From Tetraselmis striata (lineage: Eukaryota > Chlorophyta > Chlorodendrophyceae > Chlorodendrales > Chlorodendraceae): DNA of 64,000 bases. The stretch is from contig VCJN01001182.1 of assembly GCA_006384855.1 (NCBI GenBank), positions 62,001 to 126,000 on the forward strand, read 5' to 3'. Position 1 is the first letter of the stretch. The number at the start of each line of letters is the position of its first letter. Position numbers and translations under genes: made by a program. Below the pieces are notes generated by a model. It saw only the letters and a program-made list of their open reading frames with translations. It was not told where the DNA came from and made no database searches. Positions 22,496 to 34,470 of the stretch are shown piece after piece.

Positions 22496-24951
22496 CTAGA
22501 CGATGTACCTCAGCAGGATGCCGTCATTGCCGAGCACAAACCCGCGGTTGCCCGCGAAAAACTTCACCTCGTACAGGTTGCCGGCGATCTGGTCCACGCC
22601 CTTCACGCGCTTCCAGGTCTTGCCGCCGTCCGTCGTCTTGAACAGGCTGCCGCTGCCGCCGCACGCAAAGCCGACGTTGGGGTCGGTGGAGAAGCTGACA
22701 CAGGGTGGGGTGGGCAGAGGAGCCGGTCAGTGGATGCATTGGATTTTGGGGCAGGCGAGTGTCAAACAACCTCTGCAGCCGGAATCCCCGGCATCTGGTT
22801 TCACCGCGCATAAAACGGTCACACATCCGATGGTTGATGACAAACCGTGTTGCCAACGGGTGCCAACACGCCGGTGTAAACATTTCAGTATTATAACAGT
22901 AATTCTTGTGTTTTTTTTTTAAATCATTCCCGCACTACCTTTGCTGCGGCGTGGCTACCAAAGCGCCGACATTCCGAGAGTTTATCATCAACAAAGCGCT
23001 GGCATTAGTTCTGGCAGTGGGCGTTTTGGTGCAATACAAAAGCTGGGAGCGCTACTACGGCCTAGGACAAGACATAGGCAGGCCCCGCATGTTGCGCAAG
23101 CTACAGTGGTGAGGCAACATCAGCCTCTGCGATGAGTAGTGCTACAGGCATTTCCATGCTGACCGGCAAGAGATCGAGACCGCGAGGGCAGGAAGGGGCT
23201 GTTCTTTTGCTTTTGAGATGGGAAGCAGGGGGAAGGGGGGGGGGGGGGGGGGTCGCAACTCACCCGATGTCCAGCATGCCATAGCCGCGCGACTGCAGGT
23301 TCTGGGCGTCGAAGTCGTCGGTGTCAGCGAGGCCCTCCTTGTTGGCGAGGAACACGCCGCCGCCGCGGTTGGTGAGCCAGATCTTGTTGTTGGGGTCCCA
23401 GCCCATGGACTGCACCCGGCGCGCGGTGGGCCGGTTGTGCGGGAACCAGTAGCTCTGGCCGGGCGCCCAGGTCATGTAGAAGTTGCCGCGCGACGAGACG
23501 GCCACATACTCGCCCGTGGCGGAGCGCTTCACGGTGGAGAAGAAGCCCTCGTAGTACGAGGCTCCGCTGATGCCTGGGCACAAGGGGGGAGGGGGCGAGC
23601 GGGCTTGCTTGAGAGGGTGTGCCGATGCGCCAATGCCACTCGGCAGCTGTCCATAGCGGCTCGGATGTGCGGCCCCGCAGGCGCCCAGACGACACGCCCG
23701 CAGTCACCGTTCATCATCGCTCGTTACGATCACAGGAGTCACCGGAAACAGACATGGTCTTAAAGGAGAGGGGGGGTAAAAGCCAAGCCCCCGAGCCATG
23801 ACGCATCAGCTGGGGAGATAGGAAGTTGGAGGTGGGAATTGGAATTGATTGGAATTGGAGGTGGCTCACCGCTGGAGACGGTGCGGTTGAGCGTCGCGTC
23901 CACGGTCTCCTCCACCCCGGCGGTCCAGTTGTAGCCGGTGTTGCTGGTGACGTAGATGGCGCCCTGGTCGGTGACCATCTCCGCCTGGCCGGCCTCACCG
24001 GGCAGAGCGTAAATGTTGAGCGGCGCGCCGGGCAGCTTGGCGCTGAGCGGGATGCGCTCCCAGTTGACGCCGCCGTCGTTGGTGTGCAGAAGGATGGCGG
24101 GCTTGCCCACGATCCAGCCCTCCTTGCCCGCGAAGCTGATGCTCTGGAAGCGGTAGTTGATGCCCTCGTCCTCCGCCTGCGGGATGTCGCGCTTGCTCCA
24201 CGACTTGCCGCCGTCGGTGGTCTCCAGCAGGGTCTGCCCGGTGCCCAGGATGAAGCCTGCCAAGCCGGCGGGGCCAAGCGAGCTTCGTCAGCATGGCAAA
24301 GCGCTGCGCACATCCAATAGGGCAGGGCCGGTTGCGGCCCGCGTACATCTGCTCCCTACAAATAATGCACGGAAGCGACGACGGAAAGGCCAGCTGCACA
24401 ATGAGCGCGGCGAACGATGGACGCCAACCAGGCCGGGCAAGGTGTCAATGTGGCCTGCCCGGGCGTGCATGCCCATGCACTGTTTGCACGCCGCATCAGT
24501 CGCGGAACCATCGTAATGAGGGCTGATTGTGTGCCCCTATTGATGGCGCGTATTGTGAAGCGTGGCCCACAGTTGTGGCTGTATGCCAATATATACTGTG
24601 TGCCACACGCCATGCATCGGCGCCATGGCGCCGTAAGAAGGCATGGCGAACAGCATCGCCAGATGGCCGAGACCAGCGCGGCGCGGTGACAACAGGGGAG
24701 GCACCCTTGCTTGTGTCCGGATTGACAGCAGTGGTAGTGACATGGGGCCCATTTGTGGAAATGCCGTGTCGAGGCATCAGCCACCCGGTGATGAGCAGCC
24801 AATGGAGTCTAGTCCGGCCAGGCATGCCATCAACCCATCAACACACATATCCCTCAGCGCAACTGTACCGGTACGTGTAGCTACTCGGACCCACTGCATA
24901 CTTGGACTCAGCCGGCTCGCTGTTGCACAAACCCAGAGACCACCGCCCCCC

Positions 24952-24982
<31 letters not shown>

Positions 24983-25869
24983 CGTATCATTCCAATGACA
25001 ACGTGTTTGCTATTATCTGGACAAGGCCCCAGCCCAGACCTGCACATTGACATTGCCCGCTAAAAAGTCTGCTGGATCCTAATAGCTACCAGGGGGAGGG
25101 GCCGACGGTGAGGAGCTTGACAGGGTCCGGGGTCTAGGGTCATGGGGCGCACCGTGGTTGGGGTCGCCTTCCTCAAAGCCAATGTCCAGCAGCACCACAC
25201 CCTCCGGCACCGGAAGATTGATCTTCGTGGCGACAACCACGGGGGGGGGGGGGGGGGGGGGGGGGGGTGGAAAGGGGGTTCAGGAAGTCGGCAGGGGTCG
25301 GCAGAGGTCGACTCAGCAGAGGACACAGTGGGGCGACGGGCCAGCGCTGGGTGGGGACGGGAGCGGCGGGTCGACGCGCGGCGCCCACCTTCTCCCACTC
25401 CGCCGCGACGACATCCGCAAACGCGGGCGCCATGCGCGGCAGCTCTATGGCGCCCACGGCGCCCAGCGCCGCAGCGCCGCTCAGCAGCGCGCGCTTGGTG
25501 ATGGACACAGTGGGCATGTGCTGGTCCTTGGCCCCCGCTTCGCAGCGGACCGACGGCGCGGCACGGGCGGCCACGCGCGCGGAGCCTGCCGAGGTGAAAA
25601 TTTAATAGTCGGCGAGCGATTCAGTGAGGAAGAGCAACGACCTTGCTCGCTTTGGAGCGACCTCGGCTGAATTAGGTCGCTCGGAAGAACTCCCCCCCCC
25701 CCCCCCCCCCCCGGGGTGGCGAGACGGCCGGACGCCGAGCTGCCGGGATGCCGGGCCGCGACAACTGCTAGCAACTCAAGACAGGGCATATTGAATTCTT
25801 ATGAGGGGGGGTAGTTGTCGCCGCCGAGGCAGGCAGAGGGGCGAGGGGCGGCAGGCGGGGGGGGGGGAA

Positions 25870-25902
<33 letters not shown>

Positions 25903-26048
25903 GGGGGGCAGGGAGCGGGGAAGGCGACAGAGGCGAGCTCAAAGGGGGGGGACTGGGGGGGTGCTGGGGAGCGCTCACCGGCGCAGCGGCGGGCCGTGGG
26001 CCTAGGGCCGGCAAGATTGGCGCGGCAGCTTAGAGTTTGCGACGCCAT
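22496..26048 (-). CDS. HCF136: Photosystem II assembly/stability factor HCF136 (Ycf48-type)
   Basis: Six exons with consistent phases: 26048-25979, 25585-25389, 25222-25153, 24256-23870, 23573-23264 and 22694-22496, giving 410 residues, the normal family length. HCF136 is a lumenal beta-propeller that binds newly made D1 and helps assemble the photosystem II reaction centre. Exon 1 and the start of exon 2 encode an Arg/Ser/Ala-rich chloroplast transit peptide. Then comes a thylakoid signal with a KR pair, a hydrophobic stretch and an AFA cleavage motif, so a Tat-type signal with KR in place of RR. The mature part shows family motifs GVVLLDI, DGGKSW, YRFQSISFAGKEGW, MVTDQGAIYVTSN, SSGISGASYYEG, SSRGNFY and the final GNDGILLRYIV. 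The exon-3 acceptor lies just after a long poly-C run on the coding strand. The gene appears intact. Confidence 0.97.
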
Positions 26049-27300
26049 TTGGGTTGATTGTGTACGGGGACGCCAGATGGGGGAGGAGGGCTACGCGAGC
26101 CGGGCTTGGCGGAGTGAGTGCGAGAAAGGCTAGGTGAATCGGGTGGAAGGTTGATGGCGCTGATCTGTCTATCTGGCGGCGAGGGTGTCGAGAGGGGGAA
26201 TGCCATGTCAGCCCCGGGATATGGCCTGGGAAGGCCCTCACATTATCATGATTTCTTTAAACACGTCGACTCTGTCAATCCGTTCGCATCTTATGCGTAA
26301 TTACTGTGTCTTAATTTGTACCTGCGCCTCTGTTGTCTCGCGGAGGCATGTAGCTGTTCCCAAGTTGTTGTTATAAAGCCATTTTTTTTGTTAAAGCCAT
26401 TTCATCATGCAATCGATGTAGGAAATAACCCCATAAACACGTTTCGATCAGTACAGGTTATTGTCTCCGCACATCCGCGGACCAGAAACTACGATAATTT
26501 CGCCAGCTCAGCAACACCTGACACCTACCGTCTATGGATGGTCCGGAAAAAGATGCGGCATCATCGCAATGAAATTGCTTTTGTATCGACGTGGGCGCCA
26601 CGGAATCTGGTATATAAACAATGTTTGTATCGTGGCATCGCATGAAGCCGCTATGCACAATCCTGAACATCCCTGGACATCACCAACTTTATCCACAACT
26701 CTCAGCTTATTGCTCTCGGCAACAGCCCACATCTGCGCTACTGGGTACCGGCACGGGTAGTGGGACCTCAACAGTACCAAGCAGGTACCGCGGTACCCGC
26801 AGCGACGCGCGAAAAGACATGGCGGGGCTACCCGAAACATGTACCGAGGTTCCTCATGTACAGGACAACGAAGTCAGATATGACATCGTCTGTACTACCA
26901 CGGGTACTGGTACCGGGATTGGTATTTGCGCAGCTGCTGCTACTGTTTGACCTGCAACAATAAACATTTTTAAACTTTTTTTCCTTACATCATCAGTGCT
27001 TTAACACATGCGCACGAAAAGCAGAACTACAAGCAACTGTGAAAGGTTGCTATCAAAACAGATATGTAAGCATGAAACCAAGGGTCAAGCAGGAGGCCAG
27101 GGAGCCATGAACCAAGGAAGAGCCAAGGGAACCAAGAACTACGTCACCAAGTTGTCAAGGAACCAAAGGGTCCTGGGAAACACTGAAAGCCAAGGAACGA
27201 CTAGAAAAAACCGAAAAGAAAACAAGAAACCAATGAGGACTACCGCCCAGGGGTGGGCCATCAGCCGCGGCAAGTGCGCTTGCAGCCGATGACCCGGGTC
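26049..27300. other. Upstream region of HCF136 and GGTACC-rich intergenic DNA
   Basis: The first 100-200 bases should hold the HCF136 promoter and 5' UTR; no box is clear. About 26740-26930 is dense in GGTACC-like words. At 27060-27240 a purine-rich stretch repeats AACCAAGG-type words. The frame at 27008-27292 comes from this low-complexity DNA. No gene is called. Confidence 0.5.
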
Positions 27301-27520
27301 ATAGCAACACAAGCTGACGAGCGATGCGATGCAGGCGCATGAGCACCATCACGTGCCGCGCGCGCTGCCGCGACCCCGCCAAGAACGTTTCGGACGTTTC
27401 GCCGTTTCGGACATCCTCGTCATAATTCTGGATTGTGTGGCGCTTTGCGGCCTACAATGCGCAGTCGTTGAATCCGAGCTGCTTTGACACGCCGAGGATA
27501 TATAGGGGCAATGGTCGTAT

Positions 27521-27915
27521 TGTGAGGTACAGTAAAGCCCTAATGCAATTAGAGGCAAAAAGGCAAAGGTTGTGAGGAAACAGTATCGAATGTTACAGGA
27601 TCATCAGTTGGTTCAGCTATTTATCGGCAGTCAGCAGCACAGAGGCAGAGCAGCGGCAGAGCAGTTCAGCGCTCAGCCTTGGGCATTGCGGAAATATAGC
27701 GTCATGGAATGTAAGTAGCAGCATCGGGGAATGTCAGTGGCAGTATCGGGGACTGTTAGTAGTAGCATCGGTGATTGGGATTGATAATGATAAATGGTAT
27801 GCGTACATGTTACAGTACGAGTTACAAAAGTACGGCAGGTAGTGATATGATATAGGAAATGATAATAATATGAGATAAATGTGGGTATAGTGCAGGGTTA
27901 GGTGTAGTCCTAACA
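27521..27915 (-). repeat. 3' LTR of the Ty3/gypsy element
   Basis: 395 bp, TG...CA in element orientation, about 97% identical to the other LTR by eye and preceded by CGTAT on its outer side. Confidence 0.92.
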
Positions 27916-30900
27916 TTCCTTCCCCTCACGGAGAAAAAAAGGAGCTACGGTATTTCAAAGGGAAGCGGACCGGATATTTGGAATGCAAGTTGCGGTAGTG
28001 TTGTGTGTGGAATAAATCACGCAAGGACTGAGATTTGTCCGCATATATATAGGTGTAGCATATTAACAGGACGAAGACTTTGATATGGTTCCCATGAGTC
28101 ATGGGATTCATCACAGCCTTGCCAACGCACTAGGAACAGAAATGCAGGGCCGCGGGAGTAGTCAAGGTTATCGTTGTTATATTCGATACGGTGGTTGAGG
28201 ATTCGATCTATGATAAATTCATCTGCTGGCAGAGCAGATCGACCAGCGACAGTGTCGGGTGTAACATTAGGGGAGTGACAACGACGAAGGCGGGAAATGT
28301 GAAACACAGGGTGGCATTCCATTGTGGGGGGTATAAACGTATGTGGTAAGCTTGAGGTGATATTCTACGAACAATGGGATAAGGGCCAGTAAAACGTTGA
28401 CGGAAGTTTTTAGTTGGTTGATTTCGTAATAGGAGGTGTTCAGTGGACAACCATACCTTAGCACCCTCAAAAAATTCTTCTGGTCGGGTACGGTTGTTTG
28501 CATAAGCTTTTTGGTATTCGTCGGCTAATTTCAGCTGTTCGGTTATAAGGGCATGAGTATCATGTATAGTATGTAAGAGGTCAAGGTGTGGGTGGTTAGT
28601 ATTCGGGGTTTGGTGCAAGAGACTGGCAGAGGTTAACGGATTTAGGCTATGCTCGGCTTCAAACGGAGTGTGATTTGTGGCGGAGTGGGTGGAGTTATTA
28701 TATGAGAATTCAGCAAGAGATAGGGCATTTAACACGTCGTCATGGTTTTTATGCACAAAAGCGCGAAGTATTTGTTCAACAGTGCGGTGGGTATGTTCAC
28801 TTTGGCCGTCAGTTTCAGGCAGGGTGGTATGAAGATGATATGTTTTAACTTTGTTTTGAGAGAGCGAAATAAGGATTGCCAAAATGCGGAGGTAAAACGG
28901 GGATCACGGTCGGAAATGATAGGGCGGCACATGTCGTGATGACGGTAGATGTTATTTAGAAACAGTAGTTTGGCCAATTGGGGAGCGTCAATAGACATGT
29001 CGCAGGGAATAAAGTGGGCTTGTGTCGAAAAGGTGCAGACAAAGGTTGCAATAGCATCATAGCCGTCTTGTAAAGGGAGGCCTGTAATAAAATCCATTGA
29101 AATAATCTCCCAAGGTCGAGAGGCTTTTGGTATCGGAAATAATATACCGGGTGGTTTTTGGGTAGAAGCCATAATGCGTTGACAGGTGGAGCAATGTTTG
29201 CAGTATTTGTTTTTATATATCTTTGTTCATGCGTGGCCATCAGAAGGTTTTTGAAATATTTGAGTAAAGTGCGTCGGGCGTCCGGGTATCCAGCAGTATC
29301 ATGATATTCGTGTATTATAGAGTGCATGATTTGTTTATCGGCAACAGGTATGCATATATTTTATCAGCCATCCAATAAAGGTTATCGGTAGAGTCAAAGT
29401 TGACATCGACATGAATACGGGGCCTGAATACTTTGCATCAATGCTATAGCCGTGGTGAATACGGTTAAGCGGTGAGGAGTCAACTTGCAGGTGACACATA
29501 GACGAGAGAAAATCATGCATATCCTCTAGTTCGGAGTTTAAGTATTTTTTCCTCAGCGGCGAGGACATCATGTTTAAGATTAGGTCGGCGGGATAGGGCG
29601 TCAGCTTCATTTTGACTACCTTTGCGGTAAATTATTGACATAATAGTTTTTGAGTGCGGGTTGAGATGGCAAGATAAGGTGTAATTTCAGAGAGCCAGAG
29701 GGCGTGGCGGCGGCCGAGGGCATCTTGAGTTGGTAAATGACGTAAGATGGCATGATAAGTGATTATTGTAATGCTAGCAGCACCTTCGACATAGCAGCGC
29801 CATTCCTTAAGCGTGCAGGCAACACCCAATAGATATTTTGTGTGAGCAGGTTGTAGTATTTTGGCAAAGTAAGCGCACGGGCGTAATCTGTTGGAATCGT
29901 CTTTATGTAAAAGAACGGCGCCTAAGGCGTATTCACTGGCATCCGTGGATATGACGAATTCCGCGTCAGGACCGGTCTTAGGACTCATTCATTAGTATAG
30001 GGGCAGAGCAGAGCGCGCGTGTTTCAGTGCATTAAGCGCAGTGTGTTGACGTACGCCCCACTCGATATATATATTTTTTGGCGAGTAATGTCGTAAAGGG
30101 GTGTAGCTAGGTGAGAGTATGTGTGTATGTACCGGTGGTACAAATTGCAAGAGCCAAGGAACTGCTGGACCTGCTGAACAAACCGTGGCGGGGACCATTT
30201 TTTAACGGCGGAGACTTTATCTGCAGAGGGACGTAGGCCAACTTTGCTGACCATGTGCCCTAATAAGTATTCGAGCTGGTGTTTTACCGAAAAAGCATTT
30301 TAGGTAACCGTAGTCGTATATCATTCTGCGCCAGTAAGCCGAGTGTGATGTGAAGATGGTTGAGGTGTTCGTCGAGGGAGTGGCTGAAAATTAAAACGTT
30401 GTCAAGGTAAACGAGGATCAAGGTGTTTTTGTGAGGCTGTAGAACATGGTTCATCCAGCGTTGGAAGGCAGAGGGGCGTTTGTGAGGCCAAGGGGCATTA
30501 CTAGTAGCGTCATATTCTTTTATAATTGCGCAGAAAAATACAGTATTCGGATATCTTCGTTTTATCTCACGAGCCATAGCATTAGCGTGAACAATATCGA
30601 CGTTAGATTCGCGGGACTGAGTAGGGCAGATTATTTCACTGCCATCGGGAAAAGTTAATTACCGGTTGGCCGATCGATATCGGGGTTGTGCGTTTTTAGG
30701 AAGGACATGTATGCCCAGTACACAGTTGAACGAGTTATGTAATGTAGTAATGATAATTTCAATTGTAGCCGTATAACCGTTTGTATTCAACTTGAGGGTG
30801 CATGATTTAGCCGTGAGAGACAGGCGGTCATCAGCCATGACGACCCGTATTTTGTTATTTAGAGGTTGAGTGGGTAATTTGCTTAGGCGGACATACCTAT

Positions 30901-32541
30901 CAATATCAATAAGGGTAGCGCCGCTTATCGAGTATCATAGTAGCGGACGGTAAAGCAGGATGTTCAGTTAGGGTCGGTTGCGTAATAGCAGATTGTTGTC
31001 GTTCATAGACGTTATAAAGGACTTTTCTGTTTTAAAGCAGGGTTGGTGCGACTTGACCCGGGCACGCGGGATGTATGTCTTACCTTGAGATTCGTAGCTG
31101 GGGGCTTATTTGTAGTCCTCAGTGGCCATGACATAATTATTTATGGCAGCAACCTCACGTTCTTCGATCATGGTGCTATCTGCGAGGTATACGTCAACTA
31201 TCCACTGTGTGGGTGGCATTGGCAAGTCCTTAGTGGCAGATGTGGCAGTGTAGAACAGGTACCCGCGGGGTAGGAATGGAGTCGTTTGTACTTTTCAGTA
31301 TAGGGGTCCAAGATTTCTCTGAGTCAGAAGACCAGCGGGGCAAAATGATTATAGCACGGGTGTTATAAAGTGATTACTGAGTCTCAAAATGTTCGAGAAT
31401 TGGTAATACAAATTCGTCGTACAATGGAGTTATTCGTACATTATGACAATTGTTGAAGTGGAGGTAAAGGGTTTATCCTTAGAGCAGTACTGAGGGCAAA
31501 AAGCGTCAAACGCAGAGGCACAAGCATCCAGAGTTTATGGGACCATATTTAGAGTTTAGTCGAGACATTTCAGTTTTATCAAAACGAGTAGAGTCAGGTG
31601 GGCATGCAGTTGGTCGTTTTATATTCTTTTTAGCATGCCGTTGTTTAGCGTATTGGCGTTGACAGAACCGGCGAATAGCAGAACGTTTCTCAGTACGAGA
31701 CATGCCCTCGGTTGGATTATCCGCAGGGATGGCAAAGTCAGCGGCCGACAGGGACCTACGAACCTGCTCGCGGGTGAGCGACTCTGGTTCGTCCGACTCG
31801 GTGGGCAATACCGAGGAGGCCGCAGCGTGCGCATCAGCGGCGGCGGGAGCTGGGCTATTCTCGTCCGGATTCAATGCCATTGGGGATCGGGCCTCAGAGG
31901 TCGGGGGATAACACGGCGGAGCTGGGACAAATTCGATTGAATTATAATTCGAACGTCTGACAGCATATATACTCCGCCCAAACCCGTCATTGGTCATTCA
32001 GATTCATGGCCTTAAGACCCTTAGAGGTTTCGGTGGTAGCCACTTCACCTTGCCAAGCCTTTATCAGCGAGGTTAGTCTCATGGCAGACAATAACAGAAT
32101 GGCCTACTTTACTATAGCCAGAGCAGATTTCAGTATAACGGCAATATCCGGCCAAGCCATAGCGGCGAACTCAGCGTCGACAGTTTCGAGGTGGCAACGA
32201 AGCGTGTCCAGGGTAGCAGCTGGAAGGCTCGGACGGCGTCGATCGGTAGGGGTGTCGTTGGCAGGGGAAGCGTGCGGACGCGGGGGGGGGGGGGGGGGGG
32301 GGATGACGTCGATTGGCGATGCATGGATGATGTCCGTGGCTAGGGCGCGGGTTGTTGGTTTGGCCAACTAGGCCCGGATTACACGGGCCACCGGGCGGTG
32401 TCAATCTGCACTTCGATGGTTAGCGGCAGCGGCGGCGGCAGTGACAGGCTGGTCGTTCACGATGGCAGATAGAGGGGGGGGGGGGATCATACGCGGTGGA
32501 AGCGCGGCGGGGATCTTCAACCAGAGCTCGAACGAAACCAA

Positions 32542-32945
32542 TGTGAGGTACAGTAAAGCCCTAATGCAATTAGAGGCAAGAAGGCAAAGGTTGTGAGGAA
32601 ACAGTATCGAATGTTACAGGATCATCAGCTGGTTCAGCTATTTATCGCTCGGCAGTCAGCAGCACAGAGGGAGAGCAGGGCAGAGCAGTTCAGCGGTTAG
32701 CCTTGGGCATTGCGGAAATATAGCATCAGGGAATGTAAGTAGCAGCATCGGGGAATGTCAGTAGCAGTATCGGGGACTGTTAGTAGTAGCATCGGTGATT
32801 GGGATTGATAATGATAAATGGTATGCGTACATGTTACAGTACGAGTTACAGAAGTACGGCAGGTAGTGATATGATATAGGAAACGATAATAATATGAGAT
32901 AAATGGTTATGTGGGTATAGTGCAGGGTTAGGTGTAGTCCTAACA
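32542..32945 (-). repeat. 5' LTR of the Ty3/gypsy element
   Basis: 404 bp, the partner of the LTR at 27521-27915, differing by about ten substitutions and a few short length changes; followed by the second CGTAT. Confidence 0.92.
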
Positions 32946-34470
32946 CGTATCGATAGCAACCGTGTTCCCGCAGATACCACCATACCCAAAAAGCCCGACA
33001 TCGGCCGGCCAGCCGTTGCTGCGCCCTTCGGAAGAGAAACATGAGGATCTGGACACCCTCGCCCATGGCGGACTTCATGTCGTGGCAAACGTCGGAAAGG
33101 CCATGTGCCGCCCAATCGTGTGCGGCGTGATTGGAGTCGCCCCCAGAGCAATGTACGCTACGTGATCAGCGTACGCGACCGCCCAAGCCGAAGGAGTGAA
33201 TTCCACGCATGCATCCTCAAAACGGGCCAGCATGCCTTACCTTGTACCGAGAAGGAGCAAATAGCACAAGAGCATTGCTCGTCGAGGGAGAGGACATGAT
33301 CCGCCGGAAGGCCGAATGGGCCACAAGCGGCAACGCGGAACATGGAATCGTAGTACTATGGGGAACGCTCACGGACTTCACCAAGGCGACCCTCACTTGG
33401 AGGATCAGTCACCAGAAACGCCATCGCAGCGCGTAAGAGGCAGCCCCGGAAGCGGTTGTAGTCAAGGCCGCTTCGCAAGCATACGCGCAGCAAGCTTTGT
33501 GAAGCGGCCCGTGTGGATGCGGTGGCCCTGGACTTTCCGCATGGAATGCAAGGGGAAGTCCGAGAAAGCGGGATAGCTTGGAGGTCGGCCGCCGAGCGCA
33601 TCGCAGACGCTGGCTCAGCCCCAGCGGCCGAGCAGCCGGCACGAGCAACGACGGGAGAGCGCTTGGAGGGGAGCAACTTAAAGGCAGAGAACGACGGCTC
33701 CGCTAGATCCTCGAGCACCCCGTCCCCACACTCGTCAACGACACGGGTATATATGAGCAGCGCGAAGCTCGACAGCCCACATCGGCGCCGACACGTCGGC
33801 GTCATCATCGGGCGCCAACGCTGGAGTGGCTAAAGCAAGGTGAATCGAGCACACCCCAACAAGGTAGAGGGTATGAGGGTTTGATACGCGTGGCGGCTCG
33901 GAAAGGAGCGCGTCAACGCCGCTCAGGGTGGCGTGTTGAGCACGGAGGAAAGTCACATCTTGACCAACCACAAGGGCCGCAGCGCCGACGTGGGATGCAT
34001 ATATATATATCTTCGACAAGTTATCGCCGATGCCGAGGCCGCCGAACTGGACCATGAGGGACAGCTGCGTGCGCATGGAGGGCGCGTCCAAGATGTCCGG
34101 GCTTACACCCCAAATAATGCCGACGAGCGTTGAAAGCGCGGCAGCGTCTGCATCTTCGAGGAAGGACTTAATAGTCTCCCCATACCCCTCCGAGCGACCC
34201 AAATCCGAGGCGTGGAGCGGTGGCGGCGGCCGCAAACTTGCCAAAAATGAGTAGCGGTGTGGGAGTGGAAGTTGTCGGCCAAACCGACAAGCCGGGAGCC
34301 AAATATTGGTGAATCTTTCGACCGTTTTGTCCCACTGGTCGAAAGCAACCGATTCCATGGGGGCATCCGACACCATGCCCCTTGATTTCGAGCGAGGAGG
34401 CTGCAACACCATGCACCAAATGCCCAAAAGAAAGGGCGCCGAACGGGGACGAGAAGCCTAGTTGACAACA

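Larger units (their letters stand above)
27521..32945 (-). mobile_element. Ty3/gypsy chromovirus LTR retrotransposon (fossil)
   Basis: An element of 5425 bp in minus orientation. LTRs at 27521-27915 and 32542-32945 begin TG and end CA in element orientation and are flanked by the 5-bp direct repeat CGTAT (27516-27520 and 32946-32950). A purine-rich tract adjoins the inner side of the 3' LTR, and a TGG-starting primer-binding site adjoins the 5' LTR. Internal pieces in order: gag-like (about 32.0-31.5 kb), protease/reverse transcriptase (about 31-30 kb), RNase H (about 30.0-29.6), integrase (about 29.3-28.4) and a chromodomain with WEPYQSL (about 28.1 kb), as in chromoviruses. It is broken, with its coding region interrupted in roughly ten places. 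The two LTRs are about 97% alike by eye, so the insertion is moderately young. Confidence 0.92.
27301..34470 (-). mobile_element. LINE-like (non-LTR) retrotransposon remnant, split by an LTR element
   Basis: Minus-strand frames at 34427-33735 contain a QFGGLGIGDNLSK motif followed by a helical region, as in the stretch after the reverse transcriptase of algal and plant non-LTR elements. Further frames at about 33165-32946 and 27520-27349 lie either side of the Ty3/gypsy insertion and read in the same frame across the CGTAT duplication. Stops and frame changes break the rest, and no RT catalytic motif or poly(A) tail is seen. It is an old degenerate copy. The family call rests on one motif and general layout; a host gene with a similar segment is possible. 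Confidence 0.4.

Noticed and set aside
23218-23763. Plus-strand frame of 181 residues
   Set aside because: It is antisense to two HCF136 exons and crosses an intron with a poly-G run.
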